In this document: positions 25,801 to 34,326 of the stretch, piece by piece
Numbering within the stretch: the stretch's first letter is position 1
Layout of the letters: the number at the start of each line of letters is the position of its first letter
NCBI RefSeq assembly: GCF_020169515.1
Contig: NZ_JAHMHW010000010.1
Span: forward strand, 121,160-185,159
Direction: 5' to 3'
Origin: Paenibacillus vietnamensis
GTDB lineage: Bacteria > Bacillota > Bacilli > Paenibacillales > Paenibacillaceae
Length of the DNA stretch: 64,000 bases
Program-made: the position numbers and the translations under genes
The notes under the pieces: generated by a model
Told to the model about the DNA's origin: nothing
The model's database searches: none
Seen by the model: only the letters and a program-made list of their open reading frames with translations

Positions 25801-26653
25801 ACCGCTGGTTTTTGCTCAGATGCATCGCAATCGTCAGAGGGACGTGATAGAACAACTCCCAGTTGTAGGCCGAATACGCGCCGCCGGAGGAGAAGTCCAG
25901 GTCCTTGACCGGATAAGGAACTTGAATGTGCTGCTCGCTTGCCCCGTATACTTGATCGAAAAAATCCGCGTACAGGCTCGGGCGCAGCTTGCGCCTCAGC
26001 AGCCTGGCCTTTGTGCCGCTTGCCATCGTGATCCGCGCGCTGTCTGCAAGCTGCACGGCGGTTCCGGCGGGTAGCGCCGCCGGCTGCCCGTCATGCAGCA
26101 CGATCGGCGTCGAGGCGGACAGGACGATCTTAACGCTGCCGAGAACGGAAGCCTCGCGGTTTTCCGCGAGCGTCAGCTCGGAGCCGACAGGCGGGATATT
26201 CGTCATGCCGTCCGTCAGCACGGCCCTTATCCCGTTCGGCGCCTGCGCCGAATAGCCCCCGCTTGCCGCGGTTCTAACCGCCATGCCCGCCGCCAGATTG
26301 ACCGGGACTCCCGCGGAAATGACCTGAATGGCTGCGGTCAGGACAAGCTCCGTATCGGCCGCGAGCTTCATGCTTTCGCCGGCCCCAAGCGCAAGCTCGA
26401 TGCTGCCCGCGAGCGCGGCGCCATCGGCTGTATATTCGGTATCCGCGTCCTGCAAGCCCGCGGTGCCTTTGCGCAGCAGCCGCTGCACCAGCTGCTGCAC
26501 GTAGGGATGCTGGTGCAGGGTGACGCGGTAGCTGACCTCATGCTCCTGAATGAGAAACTCCTTCGTCTCCTTCGTTTCCACGTAGCGCGGCCTGCGCCAG
26601 GCTATCGTATCCGACATGTCGTGGAAACGGTTGATGACCGCCGTCTTTTTCAT
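22856..26653 (-). CDS. Tc toxin TcA C-terminal subunit (pore/TcB-binding part)
   Basis: A 1265-residue protein corresponding to the C-terminal part of TcA: the pore-forming helical region and the TcB-binding domain. Recognisable stretches are AEAQRWFHYLFDPTDG, the helical coiled segment about 600-950, and the end domain with SLFDLDGPGHYFRR and ISEWQLELP. Residues about 65-205 are an Ala/Val/Leu-rich beta-like insertion that I do not recognise. The start ATG overlaps the stop of the TcA N-terminal gene (ATGA) and has AAGGAGGAGG upstream, so a split TcA is the native layout, not a broken gene. With its upstream partner it would form the TcA pentamer that docks on cells and injects the TcC toxin. 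Confidence 0.9.
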   Translation of the reverse strand: MKKTAVINRFHDMSDTIAWRRPRYVETKETKEFLIQEHEVSYRVTLHQHPYVQQLVQRLLRKGTAGLQDADTEYTADGAALAGSIELALGAGESMKLAADTELVLTAAIQVISAGVPVNLAAGMAVRTAASGGYSAQAPNGIRAVLTDGMTNIPPVGSELTLAENREASVLGSVKIVLSASTPIVLHDGQPAALPAGTAVQLADSARITMASGTKARLLRRKLRPSLYADFFDQVYGASEQHIQVPYPVKDLDFSSGGAYSAYNWELFYHVPLTIAMHLSKNQRFAEAQRWFHYLFDPTDGSDGPTPERFWKVRPFQYTDVRKIEEVLINLVTGADRELREETISSMNNWQENPFRPHVIARYRQQAYMYKTVMAYLDNLVAWGDSLFRQDTGEAIDEALMLYVLAANILGPRPQPVPKKGTVRPQTYANLKEDIKQFGIAVRDLEADLPFDLMPLPADSAADNDRLATLRSLGKAMYFSVPRNEKLLGYWDTVADRLFKIRNSLNFQGIFRQLALFEPPIDPAMLARAVAAGLDVSAVLSGLNQPLPLVRFTFLVQKAAELAQEVKELGNSLLAAMEKEDGEAMAVLRAKHERIVMEMAEQVRYGQLQEAIKSTEGLRKTLASVIQRYAYYEKQLGKTPEEIEQATKAAVDALGEVDRDGLKKMKFSMEEPELGLRDIEADIATDAFAQAAQLLSGGKLLSSYEVLETLLLEGAQVASDIGSLHNVASSVASIVPQFEVSAEPWGMGGATTFGGQNVAAGITAVANAYKGIADRLNFEARRASRIDGFARRERDWAFQSNQAAAEMTQIFKQLRASQIREAVAEQELINHRQQMKHAEEIERFLNEEGAERTGKKTNKALYAWMKREAKGVYSQCFQLAFDIARKAERALQHELGDPSLSYLQFGYLAGKEGLLAGEKLGLDVKRMELAFHELNRREYELTKHVSLLQVDPMALVLLRTTGRCVVKLPESLFDLDGPGHYFRRMKAVSVSIPCVTGPYASVNCTLTLLKSSIRTTQLLRDGAYAREDAEDDRFNDYFGSLQSIVTSSAQNDSGLFETSLRDERYLPFENAGVISEWQLELPADPSQGEPCQFDYSTISDVILHIRYTAREGGALLRKEAKKHVQQQIQDGQAAGSIRLFSVRSEFPTEWAKLQGQIPGENKRFELSLQFRPEHYPIWSKGRLKNVARVYLLARSAADTPPAALDIFDDADKTNTSKKGTLGEKRGSLLGGALTSGLPAKPDGELKLYLEDKSIADLYIALTWSE

Positions 26654-29600
26654 CGCTGGAACCCTCCTCCTTGGTTGAACAATAGACTGCCTGCGGACAG
26701 CTTGAACGAATCCTGGAAGTTTTTCAGCTGGGTCGATTGGTAACCCATAGCTCCGATTACATTGTAGGTTTTGGCTGCCGGCGTCGTTATCGTCCCTGAT
26801 AGCTGAGGCGATCCGGCAATGCCGACTTCGCGGATACCGCCCTGCGGGATACCGACCTGAGGAGTGCCGGCCTGCAAAATGCCGCTATCTGTCAGCACAC
26901 CGCCGATGTCCGCCGTGATCCGCTCGGGAGCGATATACACTTCGTCGAACTGGAGAACCGTGCTTTCATTGATCATCCAGTCAATCTTGTCGACCGGTTG
27001 GATATTAGACCAGATATCGAACGGGATGTTGATGACCGGATCGATCGGATTGAACGGAATGGCGGGCGCGACCTGCATCTCCTTCCACCAGTCCGGAAGC
27101 TCCCAGCTCTGCTCGGGCTGCGGCGTACGCGTAATCCACTCCTGCACCTCCTCGATCGTCTTCTCCGTCACGCTTGGTTCAAGGAACAAGGTATGCAAGC
27201 TATCCTGATAAAAAACCGGCTTCGACAGCGCCGCAAGCTCGCGCGAGCTTCTCTCGAGCGCCGCTTTGACGCCCGCCGGATCGTCCGCTCCCTCATAGGC
27301 AGACGCAGGAATGCCAATCTCGATGTTGTTATCGCATGGCAGCAGCGTATACTCGCTTGCGCCCTTCTGCAAAATGCCCGGCGATTCCGTCTCCGTCTTC
27401 GGCGCCTTGCCGGCTTCCGTCGTCATGCGGTGATTATACGTCACATGGAGCGCTCCGCTTCCCGCATAGCGCGCAGCCCGCACCGTTTTGGCGCTGTACG
27501 GATTGTCAGGCTTGCCGCCCATCGTGCCGTTCGAAGTGTAGCTCTGAGCAGCAGGCTCGCTGTTGCGGCCCGCCAAATAAAACGCCTTCTCAATCGCCCC
27601 GCCCAAATGCACGTATACGCCACGTTCCTCGCCGTCCTCGTAAGCCTTGGAGACGTGAACAAACACGGTTTTCGGATTGAAGCTGCCGGCCACGGTTTTC
27701 GTAATGACGGCGGACCATCCGCCGGATTCGCGCGTGCTCCACTCCTCGCCTACGTATTCGCTCCAGTGCAGCTGAATCTGGATTTGCTTGACCGCGACAT
27801 TCGCGTATAAAGCGTTCACGGTCGCATCGGCCATTTTCGTCGTGCTTGTCGTCCCGGACGGAGGCTGATTGTCGGCCGGTTTGTCCATGAACGTCACCCA
27901 GAACAGGTACAGCCGATCCCGCCAGACGACCGGCGCCAGATGATCCCCTTCGATTTCCGCGCTCACCGGCTCCCACGGCGTCCACATCCGGTGAAGGTAG
28001 CGGCGGTAAAAATATTTATGCGGCTGGCTGTAGGTCCGGCCGATAACATGAAGCTTGCGAAGAGCCGGGTCGGCGTGATCCTCCAGATGCATCGCGACGA
28101 TGTCGAGCCGGGCCAGCTCGTCCAGCTTTTTCAAATAGTTCAGGAACGCGTCCTCGGCCAGATCGGCGGTGACGTCGCCCTGCAGGAGCGCGCCTTCCAG
28201 CTCGCTGAACAGATGCGTCTTGTCGTCGCGGAACTCCGGCTCCAGCCAGTTTTCCGGGAAGAGAAAGATTTTGCGGTTGGCTTCCCAGACGCGGTACCGC
28301 TTCATCCACTCCCACTGCTTGGCGTTAATGGCCGACGGATGCACCTGCGGCTCCAGGTTCAGCAGGCAGCGCTGGATGAAGAGCTGCAGCGAGCCGATCG
28401 CCATCCGAATGCGCGACGATTGCACCACCGGCTCCATGCCGGGATCGATCAGAAAGTATTCATACAGCTGCTCCATGCGGTCAAAGCCGAGCAGATGCAT
28501 CACTCGTGCAGCGAGCGCATCCCGCTGGCGCTGCCGCAGCTTGTCGAAGATCGGCTGCGCGATGCGATGCCACGTCTCGGTCTCGAACCGGGCTTTCACC
28601 GCTTCCTTCAAATCGCGGGCGATGGCGAACCGCTGCGCCGGAGTGGACGATGCGCTGACGATGCGCGTCCAATCCGCCACGGACGAAGCCGAAATCCCGA
28701 ATGCCCGGACGATCTGCAGCGCCTCCCACAGACGGGCCAGCGGCTTCTCGCTTGCGAAGGCCGGTGCCGCAAACAGCGTCTTGGCGGCGGCTTTGACCTC
28801 GAGCTCGTCCATGCGCGCCAGCTTCGCGATCAGCGGATACACTTGATCCGGCTGCGACGAGCCGTTCGCTTCGAAAATATCGACCAGGCTGTCGAGCCCT
28901 CCGGCCAGCTCGCGCTTCAGGCGGGCATAACCGGCGAGACGCCGCCATTGCCGGAACAAGGCTTGGCCGTTCGCAAGCGTACCTTCCTCTGCAGTCGCCG
29001 GCAGCAAGCTCAAATTCAAGCCGTCGAATGCCGCGGCGTGAGTCAGCAGGTAGCGGGCTTCGCGCTCGTTCAGGCCGAGGCTCTGCAGCAGCTGCAGCGC
29101 TTTGGCCAGCAGCACCGCGGCGCGCTCCGACTCCTCCATGGCCGCGAGCGGATAGAGGAGCTGTGCCGGACTGCCCTTCGGCAGCGCTTCGCCCTGCACG
29201 AGCAGCCGCGCGTTTCCTCCGTTCAGGCGATGCAGCAGCAAGGAGAACCGGTACGGAACGCCCGCCTTCAGCTCCAGAAACTGCTGCGGCTCATTGCCGA
29301 GCACGCTGTTGTCGGTGCCTGCCGATGCCCTCCAGAAAACCGGGTCCTGCAAATGCTCGAAGCGCAGCTCGGCTTCCGCGTCCTTCTTGTCCAGCGCCAC
29401 GTAGAACCGGTACGCCCCGGAGGCCGGCACCTCGATATAGCCGTCAAAACGGGCGCTGCCCGCAGCCGCCGGCTTAAGCGGACTGCCGCTTGGCCCCTTC
29501 AGACCGGTATCGGCGTCGGCCATCGGGAACGAGGACAGCTTCGCCCCGGTCCCGTCGGCAGAAGAGAAATACGTCGCCGTCACGCCCCGGTACCCGACTC

Positions 29601-32600
29601 CGGCAAATGCGGCTCCGAGCGGCTTGGACACGGCCAGCAGACGCCCGTCGCTGATCAGGCTTTCCGCGAGCGCCGGGTCGGCCCCGGTATGCGCCGTCAG
29701 TTTCTGGACGATGAACCGGCGGATCAGGCGTTCCTGCAGAAACGGCAGGAACGCTTCGGCGATGAACGCCTGCCGCTTGCGCTGCCTGTCCTGCTCGGAT
29801 TCGCCGTCTTCAAGCGGAAGGCGGCTGTCGAACAGCAGCTCGAACAGCTCGCCCTTCAGGAAGCCCGTCTGAGGCTGCAGCTCGGTCAGCTGCAAATGCT
29901 GCTCGAAAAACGCCCTCGCCTGCTCCTGCACGTCGCTGAGCAAGGCTTTCAGCAGCTCCGATGGATGGCGGTCGAGCAGCTTTTGCTTCTCCGTCTCGAA
30001 CAGCACGCCGCGGAAGGTCAGCTTCTGCTCCTGGCGCGTTTCGTTGTAGCGCAGCTCGCGGATCGCCGGCTCGTCTGCGAATTCGACCGGACTCAGCTCC
30101 TCGCCCGGCGATACCCCTTGCGCGGCTGCGGTAAACTCGGCCGTTCCGTTCAGCATCGCCAGGAACCGTTCAACCGTAGCACCAGGCAGTATGAGACTCA
30201 GCTTCTGGCGCAGCACGTCCTCGGACAAGCCGCCGGGATCGGCCGGCACGGCGTGCTCGGCGCGAATGGCGCGGATGCCCTCGGACAGCGACTTCAGCAG
30301 GCTCAGCATCCCCTCCCGGTCCGGACGGTATTTGCCCGTCTCGTCGTAGCGGTGCCGCAGCAAATAGTCCAGGTCCGCGACCGACATTCCGCTCGCTTTG
30401 ATATCTTCTGCCGCTTCCACGAAGCGCAAAGTCTGTGTAAACGGATGATCCTCTTCGGTAGCCGTCAAAGGCCCTTCTGATAAAGGCTTGAACGGATCCA
30501 GCCCCGATAACTGCTTGAGAGCGACCACCTCGCGAACAGATAACTTCAGCCCCTTGGCCAGCAGACCGTACCGGTAAAGCAGAGAGGCATTGGGCAGCGT
30601 CAGCTTCGCCTGCTCGAGGGTCAGGCCCGCGTCGCCCAAAATGCTGCCGACCTCCTCGGCGGTCAGGCCGAGCGCGCCCTGTAGGACAGGCAGATGATCC
30701 TTGATCCATGCGCCGCCAGTCAAATAGTTCCCGAGCGGGTGATCGAAGACGGGATCGCTCTTCAGCACGCCGCGCGTAAGGAACAGCTGTGCATAGAGAG
30801 AGCTTTTGCCCGTCACGGAAATGTCCGACCACAAGGTCAAAAGCTTGAGTCGGGCCTGCTTGCCGAGCTGCAGCTTCGTTTCCAGCACCTTCAAATGAGC
30901 CATATAGATGAGCGCGGTCAGCAGCGGCCGCTTATTCAGATGAACCGCTTCGAATGGCGCAAGCTTCGGTATGAACACCTGCAGGGCGCGGTCGGTCTCC
31001 TCCAGGCTCCAGCCCAGTTTTCTCCAAAGCCGGACAAACAGGTTGATCCGAAGAAAAGCTATGGCGTCCGCCGGATTGCCGCTTGCGTACCGCAGCTCGG
31101 TCAGATCGAAGCTGGAGCCGGCATCCGGATCGGCAAGCAGCAGCACCTGGCCGAAGGGGATCGCCTGCAGCTGGGCTTCGAGCTGAGTTGCCGGAATACC
31201 GAAGGTGCCGGCAAGCGCCGTAAGCCTGTCGGAGAACGCGATCGCCTCCAGCCGGCGCTGTCTCGCATCCGCGGAGAGCACGGCCGGTGCTTGCGGGATG
31301 AGCGTTTTGTTGGTCAAGTAGAAACGCACGTCGTGGACGCTGACGCCAAGCTTGTAGAGCAGCGCCAGCTTCTCCAGCTTCGGATTGACGAAGCCGGTCT
31401 GGATAATGTCGGCCAGCTCCTTGTTGGTTACGCCCAGCCGTCTCGCGAGAGCCTTGGCGGAATTCAGGTCGGTCCGCCGGCCGCTGGCTGCGTCGGTCTT
31501 CGGCGTGGTCGCTTCGGCGGCGGAGGCATAGCCGTACAAGGTGTGCCAATCGGCGAGCGGATTCGGAGCGGTCAGAATCGCCGCTTCTGCAGGCGACAAC
31601 CCCAAGGCTTCCAGGAATACGGCCGAGAGATCGTAAGGCTGAGCGGGAGCGAACAGGGCATCTCCCGGACGGAACGCTTCCAGCACCTTTGCCAGCGGCG
31701 TCTCGAAATGGCCGCAAAAACGGCGGACCGTCTCGAGCCAAAGATCGAACGGCAGCTGGAGCGGGTAGCGGGCTTCGAGCACTCTTTTATACGCTTCCTG
31801 GATCACGTATTGCGGCTCGGCCAGCAGCTCCTCCGACGGCACCTCGCCCGTATCGCGGACGGCGGCTTCGGTTAATTTTCCATTCGCGACGTAATACTCC
31901 AAAATTTCATTCACGATATCGATATACGGCAGCACCGTCTGGGTATTCTCGCAGGTCAGAGGCAGATAGGGCAGATCGGGACGGCGGTTCCTCAGCACCT
32001 CGAACGGCTTCTTGTACTTCGCATCATAGGACTGGTTGTTGTGCGTCGTTTCCCACTGCTTGAGGAAGCCGCTCCACACCTCGTCTTCCGCATCGACGAA
32101 TTGAAACAGATCGACCAGATAAGCGGCCGGGCTGAGCACCGAACGGCAGTGCTCGCATTCGCAGTAGTCCATCGAGCCGAACAGCGACTCCATCGTCGGA
32201 AATTGCTTGATGAACTCGTCGCGGATCTCGCTGCGCGCTTGCTCCCTCGCCTCGACCGGCGCCGACAGGCCGTGCAGCGGCACCTCGCTTTCGAGCTTCT
32301 TGGCGGCGGTGAACAGATTGTACGTGACGCTGCTCACCTGGTTCGCTTTGCGGTAGACGAGCAGCGTTTCCTCTTTGGTCGGGCTTTTTTTGTAAATTTC
32401 CTTGTATTTGTTCATGTAAAGATCCGCGAACGCCTGCTCGGAGTAAGCCGTTACATCGTAAGCCGACGTCATGCCGAGACTGAGCATAACGGGCATCGCC
32501 TCGTTGCTCGGGGTGATCTGATACACGCGCTGCAGCGCTCTCAGCTGTTGACCGGCCATTTCGGCGGCAGATGCCGGAAGGCCCGCCGCGACGTCCGCAT

Positions 32601-34209
32601 TTGCTTTGAGGAATGTCCCGACAGGCGTCTCGCCCAGCCGGAAGCCCGCTTTTGCCGCCTGCTTCAGCAGCTGTGCCGCGCTCTTGCGGCCGGCGCCCAG
32701 CTTGAAAGCATCGGCGGTATCCTGCTCGATGAGCCGGCCCACGACCTGCGTCGGATAGCTCAGGCGCACTTTGCGCGCCATCTCTTCGGCGTAGGCGTTC
32801 AGTCTGGCTTCGGTGTTCTCTCCCACGTAGACGGACGGAATCGCAGCGGCCAGCTTCGCCGCGTCGGTCCCCGCCATGCTCCGCAATTCGGCCTTCCACT
32901 TCTCCGGCAGATGGTAATCCTGCTCGGCTAGCTGCGCGGGATCGGTCACTTTTTGCATAAGTCTGGTTGTTACCGCTTCGCTGTTATCCGCGAGAAACGC
33001 CAGCTTGCCCTGCAGCTTCAGCCTGCCGACCTTCTGCTCGCCCAGCCCCGCCTGGCGCGCCTTCTCCCATAGCCCGGCCGCGTCGCCGCGGTGATTCAAA
33101 TAGACGGATGCGAACCTGGTCTGTTCGTCATCGGTTAAACCGGATATTTTCAGCAGCTGGCCGTAGGTCGCTTGGGAGCCGGGAGCGGTAATGCTGAGGC
33201 GAGTCCTGTTGGAAAAAGCGGTAAAGCTCGCCTTGTGCTGCCTGATCTGTTCGTCCGTAAAAGCGACGATCCCCGCATCCCGCACCGTTCTAAGCGCATT
33301 CTCGGCCGCATCCGGCGACACCTGCGCAAGCGCCAGCTTGTCGGACGGCAGTCCGGCGCGAAGCAGCCCGTACAGCAGCTCCTGCGGCAGCTTGACGTCC
33401 GGCTCGGCGCTCATCCGCTCGGCCGTGGCGGCGAGCGCGATCAGCCGCATATCCCAGCCGGTAGCGCGGTTCAGCAGGGTGAGATCCTGGCGTTCGGCAT
33501 TCTCCTTGGCCCCGGCCAGCCTCGACAGCTCGCCGAGCTGCGTCTTGAGATCATCCGCCAGGCGTTTGTATTCCGGTACGTTCGGCTGCAGGGAGGACGG
33601 CGCGATCAGGTTGACCTCCATCCGATCTTCACTGTCCGAGGAATAGAGCGGCTTCGAGAGAGTCAGCTCCTTGCCCTGCGCATCGACCGCGCGCACCTCG
33701 AGCGCCGCGGCATTTCCCCTCCGTTCGTAAGCAAAAGAGTAATGGCCTTCATCGCCGGTGACGGACTCTCCTACGAGCTCGGCTTGGCCGCCGAAGCCTT
33801 TGCGGTAGAGCCGCACTTTCGTATTCCGGGCCGGCAGCTTGTGCTCCAGCACAATCCGCCCTTCAATCGCTCCCTTCGCCTGCGTTCCTCCCGGCGTGTA
33901 ATTCACTTTCAAGTCGATCACGCTGTTCGTTTGGGCATTGGCGTAGGTTGAGCTTTTGCCTACGAACGTGTCGCCGTCGTATACGGTGATATATAGATCC
34001 GGTCCGCCGCTTTCCTTCCCGCCGACATGGAACAGATCCGCCGCGAACCTGATCGTGTAGATCCCGTTCGCATCCGTGACGGCGTGCCCGAGCGCATCGT
34101 CCGGCGAATCGGGGTCATGGTCGTACGCACTGACGATAAGCCGGCCCAGAGGCTTGTTATTCAGATTAATGATCCGTCCGGTCAAGCTAAACGTAAAAAT
34201 CGTTTCCAA
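26650..34209 (-). CDS. Tc toxin TcA N-terminal subunit with PA14-like insert
   Basis: A 2519-residue protein covering the TcA shell. Residues 1-100 and about 108-190 are two transthyretin-like beta domains. Around 680 is the VRP1-type start with C-E-C-E-H-C and SVLSPAAYLVDLFQFV. About 1540-1690 is an inserted PA14-like domain (TATYFSSADG, FDGYIEVPASGAYRFYVALD). The neuraminidase-like region lies around 2060-2105 (YLHRMWTPWEPV, RDRLYLFWVTF), and the C-terminus is Gly-rich. The TcB-binding end is missing and is encoded by the next gene. The start is a TTG preceded by GGAGGGAATGCT. The protein probably binds host surface glycans, the PA14-like domain being a candidate. No signal peptide, which fits Tc proteins released without the Sec pathway. 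Confidence 0.9.
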   Translation of the reverse strand: METIFTFSLTGRIINLNNKPLGRLIVSAYDHDPDSPDDALGHAVTDANGIYTIRFAADLFHVGGKESGGPDLYITVYDGDTFVGKSSTYANAQTNSVIDLKVNYTPGGTQAKGAIEGRIVLEHKLPARNTKVRLYRKGFGGQAELVGESVTGDEGHYSFAYERRGNAAALEVRAVDAQGKELTLSKPLYSSDSEDRMEVNLIAPSSLQPNVPEYKRLADDLKTQLGELSRLAGAKENAERQDLTLLNRATGWDMRLIALAATAERMSAEPDVKLPQELLYGLLRAGLPSDKLALAQVSPDAAENALRTVRDAGIVAFTDEQIRQHKASFTAFSNRTRLSITAPGSQATYGQLLKISGLTDDEQTRFASVYLNHRGDAAGLWEKARQAGLGEQKVGRLKLQGKLAFLADNSEAVTTRLMQKVTDPAQLAEQDYHLPEKWKAELRSMAGTDAAKLAAAIPSVYVGENTEARLNAYAEEMARKVRLSYPTQVVGRLIEQDTADAFKLGAGRKSAAQLLKQAAKAGFRLGETPVGTFLKANADVAAGLPASAAEMAGQQLRALQRVYQITPSNEAMPVMLSLGMTSAYDVTAYSEQAFADLYMNKYKEIYKKSPTKEETLLVYRKANQVSSVTYNLFTAAKKLESEVPLHGLSAPVEAREQARSEIRDEFIKQFPTMESLFGSMDYCECEHCRSVLSPAAYLVDLFQFVDAEDEVWSGFLKQWETTHNNQSYDAKYKKPFEVLRNRRPDLPYLPLTCENTQTVLPYIDIVNEILEYYVANGKLTEAAVRDTGEVPSEELLAEPQYVIQEAYKRVLEARYPLQLPFDLWLETVRRFCGHFETPLAKVLEAFRPGDALFAPAQPYDLSAVFLEALGLSPAEAAILTAPNPLADWHTLYGYASAAEATTPKTDAASGRRTDLNSAKALARRLGVTNKELADIIQTGFVNPKLEKLALLYKLGVSVHDVRFYLTNKTLIPQAPAVLSADARQRRLEAIAFSDRLTALAGTFGIPATQLEAQLQAIPFGQVLLLADPDAGSSFDLTELRYASGNPADAIAFLRINLFVRLWRKLGWSLEETDRALQVFIPKLAPFEAVHLNKRPLLTALIYMAHLKVLETKLQLGKQARLKLLTLWSDISVTGKSSLYAQLFLTRGVLKSDPVFDHPLGNYLTGGAWIKDHLPVLQGALGLTAEEVGSILGDAGLTLEQAKLTLPNASLLYRYGLLAKGLKLSVREVVALKQLSGLDPFKPLSEGPLTATEEDHPFTQTLRFVEAAEDIKASGMSVADLDYLLRHRYDETGKYRPDREGMLSLLKSLSEGIRAIRAEHAVPADPGGLSEDVLRQKLSLILPGATVERFLAMLNGTAEFTAAAQGVSPGEELSPVEFADEPAIRELRYNETRQEQKLTFRGVLFETEKQKLLDRHPSELLKALLSDVQEQARAFFEQHLQLTELQPQTGFLKGELFELLFDSRLPLEDGESEQDRQRKRQAFIAEAFLPFLQERLIRRFIVQKLTAHTGADPALAESLISDGRLLAVSKPLGAAFAGVGYRGVTATYFSSADGTGAKLSSFPMADADTGLKGPSGSPLKPAAAGSARFDGYIEVPASGAYRFYVALDKKDAEAELRFEHLQDPVFWRASAGTDNSVLGNEPQQFLELKAGVPYRFSLLLHRLNGGNARLLVQGEALPKGSPAQLLYPLAAMEESERAAVLLAKALQLLQSLGLNEREARYLLTHAAAFDGLNLSLLPATAEEGTLANGQALFRQWRRLAGYARLKRELAGGLDSLVDIFEANGSSQPDQVYPLIAKLARMDELEVKAAAKTLFAAPAFASEKPLARLWEALQIVRAFGISASSVADWTRIVSASSTPAQRFAIARDLKEAVKARFETETWHRIAQPIFDKLRQRQRDALAARVMHLLGFDRMEQLYEYFLIDPGMEPVVQSSRIRMAIGSLQLFIQRCLLNLEPQVHPSAINAKQWEWMKRYRVWEANRKIFLFPENWLEPEFRDDKTHLFSELEGALLQGDVTADLAEDAFLNYLKKLDELARLDIVAMHLEDHADPALRKLHVIGRTYSQPHKYFYRRYLHRMWTPWEPVSAEIEGDHLAPVVWRDRLYLFWVTFMDKPADNQPPSGTTSTTKMADATVNALYANVAVKQIQIQLHWSEYVGEEWSTRESGGWSAVITKTVAGSFNPKTVFVHVSKAYEDGEERGVYVHLGGAIEKAFYLAGRNSEPAAQSYTSNGTMGGKPDNPYSAKTVRAARYAGSGALHVTYNHRMTTEAGKAPKTETESPGILQKGASEYTLLPCDNNIEIGIPASAYEGADDPAGVKAALERSSRELAALSKPVFYQDSLHTLFLEPSVTEKTIEEVQEWITRTPQPEQSWELPDWWKEMQVAPAIPFNPIDPVINIPFDIWSNIQPVDKIDWMINESTVLQFDEVYIAPERITADIGGVLTDSGILQAGTPQVGIPQGGIREVGIAGSPQLSGTITTPAAKTYNVIGAMGYQSTQLKNFQDSFKLSAGSLLFNQGGGFQR

Positions 34210-34326
34210 AGCATTCCCTCCATATCTGGTCCCGGTAGACGGGATGGATTAAGATCATCGAATGGCTGATGAATCCGGAGTTAATCTGAAGTTGTTTGGA
34301 ACCTGAGCATTTGGAGCTAGCTGAAG

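Noticed and set aside
26650..26653. TcA split seen as a nonsense or frameshift mutation
   Set aside because: The second part has its own AAGGAGGAGG site and an ATGA overlap, which indicates two native genes.
27940..30480. 846-codon open frame on the plus strand
   Set aside because: It is the antisense shadow of the TcA gene, in a G+C-rich region where such frames stay open by chance; composition is Arg/Gln/Leu-rich with no motif.
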